Shown piece by piece: positions 41,059 through 50,800 of a DNA stretch of 57,629 nt. Below the pieces are notes generated by a model that saw nothing but the letters and a program-made list of their open reading frames with translations, did not search any database and had not been told where the DNA came from. A program made the position numbers and the translations under genes. This DNA is from Acidobacterium sp049965615 (GTDB lineage: Bacteria; Acidobacteriota; Terriglobia; Terriglobales; Acidobacteriaceae): assembly GCA_049965615.1 (NCBI GenBank), contig JBMFWD010000020.1, positions 1 through 57,629 of the forward strand. The letters are read 5' to 3'. Positions within the stretch are counted from its first letter, which is position 1; each line of letters begins with the position of its first letter.

Positions 41059-42336
41059 ATGGATGTAGTCATCGTAGGCGCGGGCATCGCGGGGCTGTAC
41101 TGTGCGCGATTGCTGGAGCATTCGGGGTTGACGGTGCAGCTGCTGGAGGCGTCGGATGCGCCGGGTGGCCGGATTCGCACGGATGTGGTGGACGGGTTCC
41201 GGCTGGACCGGGGTTTCCAGGTGCTGCTGACGGCGTATCCCGAGGCTCGGCATGCGCTGAACTACGAGAATCTGAAACTTTGCCCGATGAAGCCGGGAGC
41301 GCTGGCGTGGAAGGGTGGGCGGCTGCATACGTTTGCCGATCCGTTTCGGGATTTTGGCGCCGCGCTGAAGCTGGCATTTGACCCTGTGATTACGCTGAAG
41401 GACAAGCTGCACGTGGCGCGGCTGCGCGGGCGGGTGATGAGCGGAAGCTGGGAGTCTCTGTTCAGTGCGCCGGAGACTTCGACGATCGATTTTCTGGAGG
41501 AGTTCGGATTCTCCGAGGCGGTGATCGAAGCGTTTTTCCGTCCGTTTTTCAGCGGGGTTTTTCTGGAACGAGAGCTGGTGACGAGCAGCCGGTATTTTGA
41601 GTTTCTGTTCCGGATGTTTGCGACCGGACCGGTGACGGTTCCGGCGGAGGGAATGGGTGCGATTCCCATGGATATGGCGGCTGCATTAAAGCCACGTACG
41701 CTGCAGATGCAGGCCAGGGTGCAGCGGGTTTCGCCGCAGTCGAACGGTGTGATGGTGGAGGCCGAGGGAGTGGGTTCGGTACTGGCTCGGGCGGTGGTGC
41801 TGGCCGCGGATTTGCCGCCGGCTGCATTTGGATTGCCGGCGCTGCCGTATCGCGAGCCGCAGATATGGAACCAGACGACGACGTTTTATTTTGCGGCGGA
41901 GCACGCGCCGGTGGATGAGCCGGTGCTGGTGCTGAATGGCGAGCCGGGCCGGGGTCCGGTGAATCATGTGGCGGTGATGAGCCGGGTATCGCGGGCTTAT
42001 GCGCCGCCGGGGGCGGAGCTGATCTGCGCGAACGTGGTGGGCGATGCGCCGGATGATCCGCTGGAGATGGAGCGGCTGGAGGGGCAGGTGCGAGAGCATT
42101 GCACGGCACTGTTTGGCTCGCAGGTGAGGGACTGGAAGACGCTGGCGGGGTATCCGATTGCGAAGGCTCTGCCGCGGTTTACGCATACGGAGTGGAATCC
42201 GCTGCCGGAGCGGGCGAGGGTGTCGCAGGGGATTTATTCGTGCGGGGATACGCTGATGTTTCCGGGAGTGCAGGGAGCGCTGGTATCGGGACGGATGGCG
42301 GCGGAGTGCGTGTTGCGGGATCTGGATGCGTGCTGA
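41059..42336 (+). CDS. FAD-dependent amine-oxidase/protoporphyrinogen-oxidase-like oxidoreductase
   Basis: A 425-residue flavoprotein. The N-terminal Rossmann motif VVIVGAGIAGLYCARLLE is followed by the FAD-binding LLEASDAPGGRIRTD; the C-terminal GG-type motif region YSCGDTLMFPGVQGALVSGRMAA closes the FAD site. Such proteins include phytoene desaturase-like and amine-oxidase-like enzymes; the substrate cannot be read from sequence. The one-base gap to the photolyase gene means co-translation, and pairing of an FeS photolyase with a flavin oxidoreductase suggests a shared light or redox role (inference). Confidence 0.87.
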   Translation: MDVVIVGAGIAGLYCARLLEHSGLTVQLLEASDAPGGRIRTDVVDGFRLDRGFQVLLTAYPEARHALNYENLKLCPMKPGALAWKGGRLHTFADPFRDFGAALKLAFDPVITLKDKLHVARLRGRVMSGSWESLFSAPETSTIDFLEEFGFSEAVIEAFFRPFFSGVFLERELVTSSRYFEFLFRMFATGPVTVPAEGMGAIPMDMAAALKPRTLQMQARVQRVSPQSNGVMVEAEGVGSVLARAVVLAADLPPAAFGLPALPYREPQIWNQTTTFYFAAEHAPVDEPVLVLNGEPGRGPVNHVAVMSRVSRAYAPPGAELICANVVGDAPDDPLEMERLEGQVREHCTALFGSQVRDWKTLAGYPIAKALPRFTHTEWNPLPERARVSQGIYSCGDTLMFPGVQGALVSGRMAAECVLRDLDAC

Positions 42337-42375
42337 CGCTGGATGCTTGCTGAAGTCCGAGTGAGCGTTTGCAAG

Positions 42376-42415
42376 AGAAAGCCCGTTGACGGAAGGGTAA
42401 TTCCGGCAACGGGCT
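42376..42415 (-). terminator. Probable terminator of lon
   Basis: Stem AGCCCGTTG (42380-42388) with CAACGGGCT (42407-42415). On the minus strand the stem is followed by TTCTCTT; on the plus strand there is no T tract. It lies between two convergent genes and may serve both. Confidence 0.6.
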
Positions 42416-42457
42416 GAGGGGTGCTGCTACTTCGGCGGCTGTACTGACACAGCCTGG

Positions 42458-44905
42458 TTATGAAGCGTGCTGGAGCACTTCCTCGGTGGACTTGTCTTCT
42501 TTTGGCTCGGCCGGTGCCGGTTGGGGCAGGTCGGGCAGGGCCACGGCGAGCACATCTTCGATGCGGCTGGCGTAGTGGATTTCTACGCCCTCGATTTGCT
42601 CGGGAGTGAGGTCCTCTTCCACGTTGAGGCGGTTTTCCTCGGGAAGAATGACGTGCTTGACGCCCGCGCGCTTGGCGGCGAGGAACTTTTCCTTGATGCC
42701 GCCTACGGGCAGTACGTTTCCGCTGAGAGTGATTTCTCCGGTCATGGCGGTGAGCGATTGCACCGGGTGGTTGGTAAGCAGGGACGCGAGCGCGGTGGCC
42801 ATGGTGACGCCTGCGGAGGGACCATCCTTGGGAATGGCTCCGGCGGGGACGTGGATGTGCAGGTCCATGTCCTTGATGAAGTCTTCTTCGAGGCCGAGGG
42901 CGGCGGCGTTGGAGCGGACCCAGGTGAGCGCGGCCTGCATGGATTCCTGCATGACCTGGCCGAGCTGACCGGTCATGGTGAATCCGCCTTTGCCCTTCAT
43001 GCGGTTGGCTTCGATGAAGAGGATGTCTCCACCTGCGGGGGTCCAGGCGAGTCCGACGGCAACGCCGGGGCGGCGGGTGCGCTCGGCGATTTCCGTATCG
43101 ACGCGGACTTTGATGCCGCCGAGGAACTCCTTGATGACCTCAGGGGTGATGACGATTTTGTCGTGCTTGCCCTCGGCGATGCGGCGGGCCTGCTTGCGGC
43201 AGATGGTTCCGATGAGCTGCTCGAGCTTGCGGACGCCGGCCTCGCGCGTGTAGTGACGGACGATGTAGCCGATGGAGTCCTCGGGAAACTCGATGTCTTC
43301 CGGCTTGATGCCGTTTTCCGTGATCTGCCTGGGAATGAGGTAGCGGAAGGCGATGTGACGCTTTTCCTCCTCGGTGTAGCCCTGCAACTCGATGATTTCC
43401 ATGCGGTCGAGCAGGGGCGCAGGGATGGGATCGAGCATGTTGGCGGTGCAGATGAAGAGCACCTTGGAGAGGTCGAAGGGCTGGTCGAGGTAGTTGTCCC
43501 GGAAGGTGTGGTTCTGTTCGGGGTCGAGGACCTCGAGAAGCGCAGAGGAGGGATCGCCGCGAAAGTCGCGTCCGAGCTTGTCGATTTCGTCGAGCATGAG
43601 GACAGGGTCGTTGGTTCCGGCGCGGCGGATGTTCTGGATGACCTGGCCGGGGAGCGCGCCGATGTAGGTGCGGCGGTGCCCGCGGAGTTCTGCCTCGTCG
43701 TGCATGCCGCCGAGGGAGATGCGCTGGAATTTGCGGTCGAGGGCGCGTGCGATGCTGCGTCCGAGCGAGGTTTTGCCTACGCCTGGAGGTCCGACGAAGC
43801 AGAGGATGGGACCTTTCATGTCTGACTTGAGGCGGCGGACGGAGAGATAGTCGAGGATGCGGTCCTTGACCTTCTTGAGATCGTAGTGGTCCTCGTTGAG
43901 GATGTCGTGCGCGGCCGGGATATCGACGGCGTGGCCTGAGGATTTGGACCAGGGAAGGACGGCGAGCCACTCGATGTAGTTGCGGGTGAGGGAGTAGTCG
44001 GCAGCCATGGGCGACATGCGCGAGAGGCGGTTGAGTTCCTTGAGTGCCTCTTTTTTGGTTTCCTCGGGCATGCCGGCGGCTTCGATTTTCTCGCGCAGGT
44101 CTTCGATGTCCTTCTGGCCCTCGTCGACTTCGCCGAGCTCCTTCTGGATGGCCTTGAGCTGCTCGCGGAGGTAGTAGTCACGCTGGGACTGCTGGACCTG
44201 ATCCTGCACTTCGGACTGAATTTTGTTGCGCAACTGCTGGACTTCGAGTTCCTTGACGAGGTGCTTGTTGACGCGCTTAAGGCGTGCCTCGGCATCGGGG
44301 GTTTCGAGGAGTTCCTGCTTGTCAACGGTGGTTAGGAAGGGAAGCGACGAGGCGATGAAGTCGACGAGCCGGCCAGGATCATCGATGTTCATGGCGATGG
44401 TCTGAAGCTCGTCGGAGAGGGTGGGCGAGGCGGTGACGATCTGCTGGAACTGGGAGATGACGTTGCGCTGCAGGGCCTCGAGTTCGGCCTGTTTTTCAGG
44501 CTGGATCTCGGAGACGATTTCGACGTTGGCCAACATGAAGGGCTCAAGTTGCGTGAATTCGCCCAACTGGACGCGCTGAGTTCCTTCGGTGAAGACAAAG
44601 AGGCTCTGGTTGGGCATTTTGACGACCTTGTGGATGGTCGCGAGAGTGCCGTAGTGGTAGAGGTCCGAGGGGCCGGGTGCGTCCATGTGGGCATCACGCT
44701 GGGCGACGACGACGATGGTTTTTTCGTCGCCGAGGGACTGGATGAGCTGGATAGAGCTTTCGCGTCCAACGGTCAGGGGGAGGACGGCATGGGGAAAGAG
44801 GACCGTGTCCCGGACGGGGAGCACGGGGACGACGCGGCCGGATGCGGAGGAGCTTTCGGTGTCGCGTTCGCTGGGATTAATAACGCTGAGGAAGTCGCTG
44901 GACAT
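42458..44905 (-). CDS. lon: ATP-dependent protease Lon
   Basis: Cytoplasmic hexameric AAA+ protease that degrades damaged and regulatory proteins; 815 residues. The N-terminal Lon domain (VVPVLPVRDTVLFPHAVLPL) runs to about 330. The AAA+ module has Walker A GPPGVGKT (Lys378) and Walker B VLMLDEIDKLG. The proteolytic dyad is Ser697 in PKDGPSAGVT and Lys740 in GGIKEKFLAAKR, correctly spaced. Length and arrangement are those of LonA. A possible extended -10 promoter and an inverted repeat lie upstream. Confidence 0.97.
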   Translation of the reverse strand: MSSDFLSVINPSERDTESSSASGRVVPVLPVRDTVLFPHAVLPLTVGRESSIQLIQSLGDEKTIVVVAQRDAHMDAPGPSDLYHYGTLATIHKVVKMPNQSLFVFTEGTQRVQLGEFTQLEPFMLANVEIVSEIQPEKQAELEALQRNVISQFQQIVTASPTLSDELQTIAMNIDDPGRLVDFIASSLPFLTTVDKQELLETPDAEARLKRVNKHLVKELEVQQLRNKIQSEVQDQVQQSQRDYYLREQLKAIQKELGEVDEGQKDIEDLREKIEAAGMPEETKKEALKELNRLSRMSPMAADYSLTRNYIEWLAVLPWSKSSGHAVDIPAAHDILNEDHYDLKKVKDRILDYLSVRRLKSDMKGPILCFVGPPGVGKTSLGRSIARALDRKFQRISLGGMHDEAELRGHRRTYIGALPGQVIQNIRRAGTNDPVLMLDEIDKLGRDFRGDPSSALLEVLDPEQNHTFRDNYLDQPFDLSKVLFICTANMLDPIPAPLLDRMEIIELQGYTEEEKRHIAFRYLIPRQITENGIKPEDIEFPEDSIGYIVRHYTREAGVRKLEQLIGTICRKQARRIAEGKHDKIVITPEVIKEFLGGIKVRVDTEIAERTRRPGVAVGLAWTPAGGDILFIEANRMKGKGGFTMTGQLGQVMQESMQAALTWVRSNAAALGLEEDFIKDMDLHIHVPAGAIPKDGPSAGVTMATALASLLTNHPVQSLTAMTGEITLSGNVLPVGGIKEKFLAAKRAGVKHVILPEENRLNVEEDLTPEQIEGVEIHYASRIEDVLAVALPDLPQPAPAEPKEDKSTEEVLQHAS

Positions 44906-44935
44906 GAGTCTACCTCTATCAACTTTTATTCATTA

Positions 44936-44944
44936 GATATATCA
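44936..44944 (-). promoter_or_regulatory. Possible extended -10 promoter of lon
   Basis: On the minus strand TGATATATC (TG-N-TATATC) sits about 30 bases before the lon start. Next to it are the arms ATCAGGT (44941-44947) and ACCTGAT (44967-44973) of a 7-bp inverted repeat with a 19-base gap, which could be an operator. No -35 box is convincing. Confidence 0.35.
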
Positions 44945-45134
44945 GGTTTGCGATAAGTTGCAGGATACCTGATGACATGAGGTGGAAAACTGTCACCTTC
45001 GTGTCTGAAAAATCGCTCCCATGTAGCTATACGCATCCGGGGCTTGAAAAGGTTGCTTGGAAAACCTGTACTTGGTGATTAGATCGGCTGGCGCGACTGG
45101 GACTTGACGACTGGGGGCAGGATTGGGAGGGGTG

Positions 45135-45968
45135 CTATTCCGCAGCGGGAAAACGGCCTAACTCTTTGACGGAGGGGCAGATGGCTGCGAGGCCGGCGAG
45201 TGCCTGGTCGGCTACGGAGGGGTTGGAGAAGCCGTAGTCGGCGTAAAAGACGTAGTGCCAGGGCTGGCCGAGGACGGGGCGGGATTCGAGGCGGGTGAGG
45301 TTGGCTCCGAGGGTGGCGAAGACCTGGAGGGCGGAGACGAGTGCGCCGGGCTGGTTGGGGAGGGTGAAGGCGAGGCTGGCCTTGTTGATGCCCTGGGGGG
45401 CCGGGGCGTAGACGGGGGTGACGGCGGCTTTGCGGAGGACGACGAGAAAGCGGGTATAGTTCTGGGGATTGTCTTCGAGGTTGCGGAGGAGGATCTGGCC
45501 TCCGTACTCGGATGCGGCGCGGGCGGGCGCGATGGCGGCCACGGAGGGGTCCTGCTGGGCGATGAGTTGCTTGACGCTGCCGGCGGTGTCATAGGCGGCG
45601 GTGGGCTGGATGGAGGGGTGTTCGAGGAAGAAGCGGTTGCACTGGGCGAGGGCGATGGGGTGGGAGAGGACGCGGCGGATGTGGCTGAGCGTGGCGCCGG
45701 GATAGACGATGAGGTTGTGCTCGATGCGGAGGAGCATTTCACGCTGGATGGTGACGGGGTGCTGGAGGAGCAGGTCGTAGTGCTCGAGGACGGAGCCGGC
45801 GAGGCTGTTTTCAATGGGGAGGACGGCTGCATCGGCCTGGCCGGAGAGGATGGCGTCAAAGGCGAGGCGGGAGATGGCGCAGGGGAGCAGGGTTGCGTCG
45901 GGGAAGAGACGCGTGGTGGCTTCGTGGCTGAAGGAACCGGGTTCGCCCTGAATGGCGATGATGGGCAT
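45135..45968 (-). CDS. pheA: Prephenate dehydratase
   Basis: Converts prephenate to phenylpyruvate in phenylalanine biosynthesis; 277 residues, the monofunctional form without a chorismate mutase domain. The catalytic part (about 1-180) has GEPGSFSHEAT, LPIENSLAGSV and the substrate motif NYTRFLVV. The C-terminal ACT domain (about 195-275) reads ASLAFTLPNQPGALVSALQV and ESRPVLGQPWHYVFYAD, indicating feedback control by phenylalanine. It follows the mqnP-like gene by 77 bases on the same strand. Confidence 0.95.
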   Translation of the reverse strand: MPIIAIQGEPGSFSHEATTRLFPDATLLPCAISRLAFDAILSGQADAAVLPIENSLAGSVLEHYDLLLQHPVTIQREMLLRIEHNLIVYPGATLSHIRRVLSHPIALAQCNRFFLEHPSIQPTAAYDTAGSVKQLIAQQDPSVAAIAPARAASEYGGQILLRNLEDNPQNYTRFLVVLRKAAVTPVYAPAPQGINKASLAFTLPNQPGALVSALQVFATLGANLTRLESRPVLGQPWHYVFYADYGFSNPSVADQALAGLAAICPSVKELGRFPAAE

Positions 45969-46045
45969 GGTGTTCTTCCTGATGGGAATAAGGATACGGT
46001 AATCCGCGGGTTGCTCTCCACCGGCTTTGGGCCTGCGAACAGGCC

Positions 46046-46912
46046 CTAAAAGCGGTGGAGGAGCAGAGCGGCGGCAATGAAGAGGAAGAAGACGACGGAG
46101 ATGACGCCGTTCATGGTGAAGAAGGCGGCGTTGAGGCGACGGAGGTCGCGGGGTGAGACGATGAGGTGCTCGTAGAGCAGAAGCGCGGCTACGAGGCCGA
46201 TGCCTGCGTAGGCGAGGGGTCCGAGTTGGAAGAGAGATACGAGCCAGAGGAGGAGGCCGAGCATGGCGATGTGCATGGCGCGGGCGATGGCGAAGGCGGC
46301 GGGGATTCCGTAGCTGGAGGGAACACTGAAGAGTCCGTTGGCGCGATCGTGTTCGGCATCCTGGCAGGAGTAGAGGAGGTCAAAGCCGGCGACCCAGAAG
46401 AGGACGGCGAGGGTGAGGACGAGGATGCGGGGATTGAGGCTTCCCTGCACGGCGATGTATGCGGCGGCGGGTGCGATGCCGAGCGAGAGGCCGAGGACGA
46501 GATGGGACCAGCGGGTGAAGCGCTTGGTGTAGGAGTAGAGGAAGAGGATGACGAGCACGACAGGCGCGAGCAGGAGGGTGAGGCGATTGAGCTGCGCGGC
46601 GCAGAGGAGGAAGAGGATGGCCATGACGGCGGTGAATCCACCTGCGAAGCGGCGGGTGAGGAGACCGGCGGGAATGGCTCGGATGGCGGTGCGGGGGTTC
46701 TGGGCGTCGAGGTCAGCGTCTGCCCAGCGATTGAAGGCCATGGCGGCGGAGCGTGCGGTGACCATGCAGGCGATGATCCAGAGGAGCTGGGGAATGGTGG
46801 GGAGACCGTGAGCGGCGAGCATGGCGCCGACCAGCGCGAAGGGGAGCGCGAAGATGGAGTGCTCCCATTTGATCATTTCAAGCGTGGTGCCCACGCTGCG
46901 GAAGAAGCTCAT
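46046..46912 (-). CDS. mqnP: UbiA-family prenyltransferase, MqnP type
   Basis: Inner-membrane aromatic prenyltransferase; 288 residues, about eight helices. The first Asp-rich motif region reads FNRWADADLDAQNPRT, the form found in MqnP of the futalosine menaquinone route rather than UbiA proper. The second motif is DLLYSCQDAEHD. Menaquinone would be the electron acceptor of the complex I encoded earlier in the window. UbiA or MenA activity is the alternative; other mqn genes are not in the window. Confidence 0.85.
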   Translation of the reverse strand: MSFFRSVGTTLEMIKWEHSIFALPFALVGAMLAAHGLPTIPQLLWIIACMVTARSAAMAFNRWADADLDAQNPRTAIRAIPAGLLTRRFAGGFTAVMAILFLLCAAQLNRLTLLLAPVVLVILFLYSYTKRFTRWSHLVLGLSLGIAPAAAYIAVQGSLNPRILVLTLAVLFWVAGFDLLYSCQDAEHDRANGLFSVPSSYGIPAAFAIARAMHIAMLGLLLWLVSLFQLGPLAYAGIGLVAALLLYEHLIVSPRDLRRLNAAFFTMNGVISVVFFLFIAAALLLHRF

Positions 46913-46931
46913 AAGCCTTAGTTTATCGGAG

Positions 46932-46960
46932 AAAAAAACGGCGGAGTGGAAGCTCCGCCG
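46932..46960 (-). terminator. Terminator of the BON-protein gene
   Basis: Wait-free strong stem on the minus strand: CGGCGGAG-CTTCCA-CTCCGCCG followed by seven Ts (46938-46932). It lies 22 bases past the BON gene stop codon. Confidence 0.9.
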
Positions 46961-46982
46961 CCTGGGTTTTTCGGGATGAATT

Positions 46983-47738
46983 TCAGTGTTCCTGACCGGC
47001 GACCTGGAGGTCGTTGGTGACGGAGAAGACTCCGGGAACGCTGTTGGCCTGGATGCCGGCCACTTCCTTGTCTGACTTGCTGTCGACTGTGCCGAACAGG
47101 GTTACGTGGCCGTTTTCGACCTGAATGCGGATGGGCTTTACCGGGTTGAGGGCGTAGCGGTTGAGCTGCTGCGCACCGTAGATGGCCCGGTATTCCATGC
47201 GGCGAATGCGGTCATCCTGGGGCGAGGGTGGGTCGACGTGGATGTGGTTGATGACTTCGCGCACGCCTTTGGTGTTGGCGGCAATGTTGAAGGCCGTGCT
47301 TGCGTCGACGGGTCCGTAGGCGTAGCCGCCGAGAACGACGACCCCGTTGCCGTGTACGGAGACGGAGATGGCGTTGAAGGCGGTAGTACCGTATCCGACG
47401 CGGGAGTTGTTGATGTCGCCAACGAGTTTTTCTTCGAGCTTGGCGTCGGAGACCTCAGGGGTATCGACCTGAATGGTATTTTCTATTACTGCGTTGTGAT
47501 CGGTTTTTTTGACGCGCTTTTCGGCGTCCACCTTGTCAGAGAAGTACTTGACCGATCCGCTGAGCGTAACGGTGCCGTTCTGGGCGGAGACGTGAATATC
47601 GCGAAAGCGCTTGGCGTGCAGGGTTTTCTGCGCGCTGGACTGCAACTGGGCATCATTGGCCTGCGCGTGAAGTACCGGTGGTACAACGAGCAATAAGGCT
47701 GCCATGCAAAGAGAAGAGGCAAAGAGTTTCAGTTTCAT
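46983..47738 (-). CDS. Secreted protein with three BON domains
   Basis: A 251-residue exported protein. The signal peptide ends near VLHAQA. Three BON modules follow (roughly residues 30-95, 100-170 and 175-250), each with the Gly-containing strand typical of the fold: NGTVTLSGSVKYFSDK, GNGVVVLGGYAYGPVD and NGHVTLFGTVDSKSDK. BON domains bind phospholipids or osmotic-stress-related membranes (OsmY-type); the specific role is not known. A terminator lies downstream. The next upstream gene, TamB, is on the same strand 108 bases away. Confidence 0.87.
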   Translation of the reverse strand: MKLKLFASSLCMAALLLVVPPVLHAQANDAQLQSSAQKTLHAKRFRDIHVSAQNGTVTLSGSVKYFSDKVDAEKRVKKTDHNAVIENTIQVDTPEVSDAKLEEKLVGDINNSRVGYGTTAFNAISVSVHGNGVVVLGGYAYGPVDASTAFNIAANTKGVREVINHIHVDPPSPQDDRIRRMEYRAIYGAQQLNRYALNPVKPIRIQVENGHVTLFGTVDSKSDKEVAGIQANSVPGVFSVTNDLQVAGQEH

Positions 47739-47846
47739 TTTGAGTCCTCCCAGTACTGCTACTTAAGTAGATGCAAAACTCGGTAAAAATATGCGGGGTT
47801 CGGTGGAATGCACCTGTTGATTCGATGAGGGTAAACCCTGGGGAGG

Positions 47847-50800
47847 CTACTTGTAACGCTTGCGGATGGTGAAAATGAGGCTGAAGACGCCGGTTTCGTC
47901 GCGGACGGCGAGGATGGAGAGGTTGGGCGTGATATCGAGCTTGCCCTGGATGAGCTGCTCGGCGGAGGAGTTGACGTTGGTGGCGTAGGTGAGGGTGAAG
48001 TTCCTGCCGATTTGCTGTTGCACGGTGAGGCGGGCGGTGGCGTTGCCGCTGGTGGTGACGTAGGCGGGATTGATTTTGACGCTGCCGCCGCCGAAGAGCT
48101 TCTGGATGCGGCTGCTGACGGTGGCGTTGATGGCCGAGCCGAGGAGCGCGTTTGCGGCGGGGTTGATGCCGGCCTGGGATTGCTGCTGGGAGTAGATTTG
48201 CTGCTCTTCCTGGGTGCGGCCGAGGGCGAGGAGGGAGAAGATGTCCTGCTCGGAGAGCGGCGGGCTGGAGCGGAAGACGGGCTGGAGTTTGCTGGGTGTT
48301 CCGTGGAGTCCGATGGTGATGTCGTAGTTTTCGACACGGGTTGTGGCGTCGAGGTCGATGGTGGGTTCGATGCGGATGGGGTTGTTGAAGTAGATGACGC
48401 CGCGCTGGAGCTGGTAGGTGGTTCCGGCGAGTGTGGCCTGTCCTTCGGTGATGGTGATCTGGCCGAGGATGGAAGGCAGCGCGGCGGTGCCGCGGATATG
48501 GAGATTGACGGTGCCGGCGAGCTTGGCGAAGGAGTTCTGGAAGTCCATGGAGGGGGACGAGGTGACATGGATGTCCAGCCTTACGCGGTTGGCGAAGGAT
48601 TTGGGGTTGGGGGGCAGGGAGGGTCCGGAGGAGGAGTTGACGATGGAGACCAGGTCCATGGTGGAGTTGACGGCAAAGTGGGTGACCTGTACGTTGCCGC
48701 TGAGCAGTAGGCTCTGGATGCCTCCCTGGAGCTGCATTTTGGCGTCAACTGTGGAGGTGACGCCAACGGGATAGCGGACCCGGACACCCTGCGCCGTGGC
48801 CTTGATGTTGAGGTAGAGGCCGGCGGCATAGGTGGCGCTGCCGGAGAGCTGGATGGGTCCGCCGCCACTGTATGCGGTGACGTTTTGGAGTTCGACGCGG
48901 CCTTCGTTGAACTTGAGTGTTCCGTTGATGCGGCTGAGTCCGTTGATGTAGTCGTCGGAGGCGAGGTTGACGTCTTTGATGGTGGCCTGGCCATTGAGGC
49001 TGGGATGGTGGACGGTTCCGCCGGCGCTGACGTTGAAGGTGACCATGCCGGAGGACGTGATTTCGTCGGAGAAGGTCTGGGCGACCTTCATGTTGATGCT
49101 TCCGCGGGTGTTCCACTGGATGGGATGGGTGTTGCCGGAGAGCCCGATGGAGCCGTCTGCCTGAACGTCCACGTCAGAGCCCTTGATATGGAAGGAATCG
49201 AGGGTGAGCGTGCCGTTTTTGAGCGCGGCGTGGATGCTGGAGGTACTTTGCACGTCGACGTTGGCGAGGGAGAGAGCGATGGGCTGGATGTGAATGTCTC
49301 CGCTGAGGGCCTGCGGCGTGCGGAGGGGTCCGCTGAGGGTGGCGGTGGCGTTAATGGGGCGGCGGCTGGCGATTCCGGCGATGTGGAAGGTTTTGGCGAG
49401 GGGATTGAGGTCGAGATTGGTGATGGTGAGCTTGGCCTGAGCGGGGTCGTTGCCGGTGAGGGTGGCCTGACCGTGGAGCTGGACGAGGGACTGGTTGAGG
49501 TGCGCGGCGGCGTCGAGGGTGAGGGATTGATTTTGAAGCTGAGCGGTGGCATCGACCGAGCCGGTGGCGGCGTCTGCAAATTGTAACTGTGCGAGATGCA
49601 GATTGGCGGAGATGGAGGGATTCTGCAGGGTTCCGCTGCCCTGGGCCTGGAAGTCGAGTACGCCGCCGAGGGGATAGTTGGGCGTTTGCAGGCGGTGGAC
49701 ACGGGCAAGATGGAAGCCGGAGCCGGTGAGGTCGAAGTGGAATTGCCGGCTGTTGAGGTCGAGCTGCGCGGAGCCGTGGACCTGGCCGCCTACCTGCCGG
49801 TAGAGGATATTGGTGGCCTGGAGCGAGTGGTTGGCGAGGGCGAGATTGCTCTGCAGGTCGCGATAGGGTTCGCCGTAGACGTCGCCGCCGTTGACGGTAA
49901 GGCTGCCCGAGCCGTTGGGGTTGCCGAGGGTTCCGGCGAGTTGCAGCTGCAGTGCGAGTGTTCCGGTGACGGGAAGCTGGGTGCCGAGCAGGGGCATGAG
50001 CTGGTTGAGCGTGGCGTTATTGAGAGTGGCCTGGCCGGTGATGGGTGATGCGTTGTTGAGGGTGAAGGTATTTTTCCCGGTCTGGGTGGCGGTGATGGTA
50101 AGGGATGCGTTGGCGGTGGCCTCGCCGGCGCGGAGGGTGACGGCGGAGAGGGTGAAGTGACGGGGCGAGAAGTCGAGGCTGGCCTGAGCCGAGTCCACGT
50201 GGATGGAATGGGTGACGGGCTGCGCGGGAGGTGTGGAAGAGGTTTCAAAGGCGATGTCAACGTTGCTGGCGTCGAGATGGCCCTGCACGTCGGGCGCTGT
50301 AAGGGCGCCGGTGACGGCGCCGCGGAATGCGGCGTTGCCGTGAAGATCGAAGGGAAGCGGCTGTGACTGGGGCTGGACGTTGAGGACGGCGAGGATCTTG
50401 TCGAATTCCGCGAGGTTGTGCGTGATGACGGAGCCGGTGATTTTTGAGCCTCGCATGGAGGGGTTGACGCCGATGGAGCCGGAGGCCTGCGCCTGGGTAC
50501 CGGGAGTGTGAAGATCGAGAGCGCGCAACTGGACAGCGCCGGCGGCGAATGCGTAGGAGCCGGAGATTTTTCCGGTGACGGGTACGTCGCCGGGGGCGGA
50601 GGGATTGCCGGGTGCGAGCTGGAGGCTGGTGGTGGCGGTCAAGGTGCGGAGGCTGGTGGTCCAGTGAGCGTCGACCGGGCCGGAGATGTTGGTGTTGAAG
50701 CCAAGGTCACTGAACTGAGGTGTGGTGACGGCCTGGAGGAGTGTGGCGAGTGGCAGGCTGGCGAACTGGAGGTGAGCCTCTCCGGTGAGGGGCGGTTCGG

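Noticed and set aside
38721..41180. An 819-codon open frame on the minus strand
   Set aside because: Only its last 188 codons (AhpD-like) are real; the rest is antisense to the photolyase and FAD oxidoreductase genes and is Arg/Pro/His-rich nonsense.
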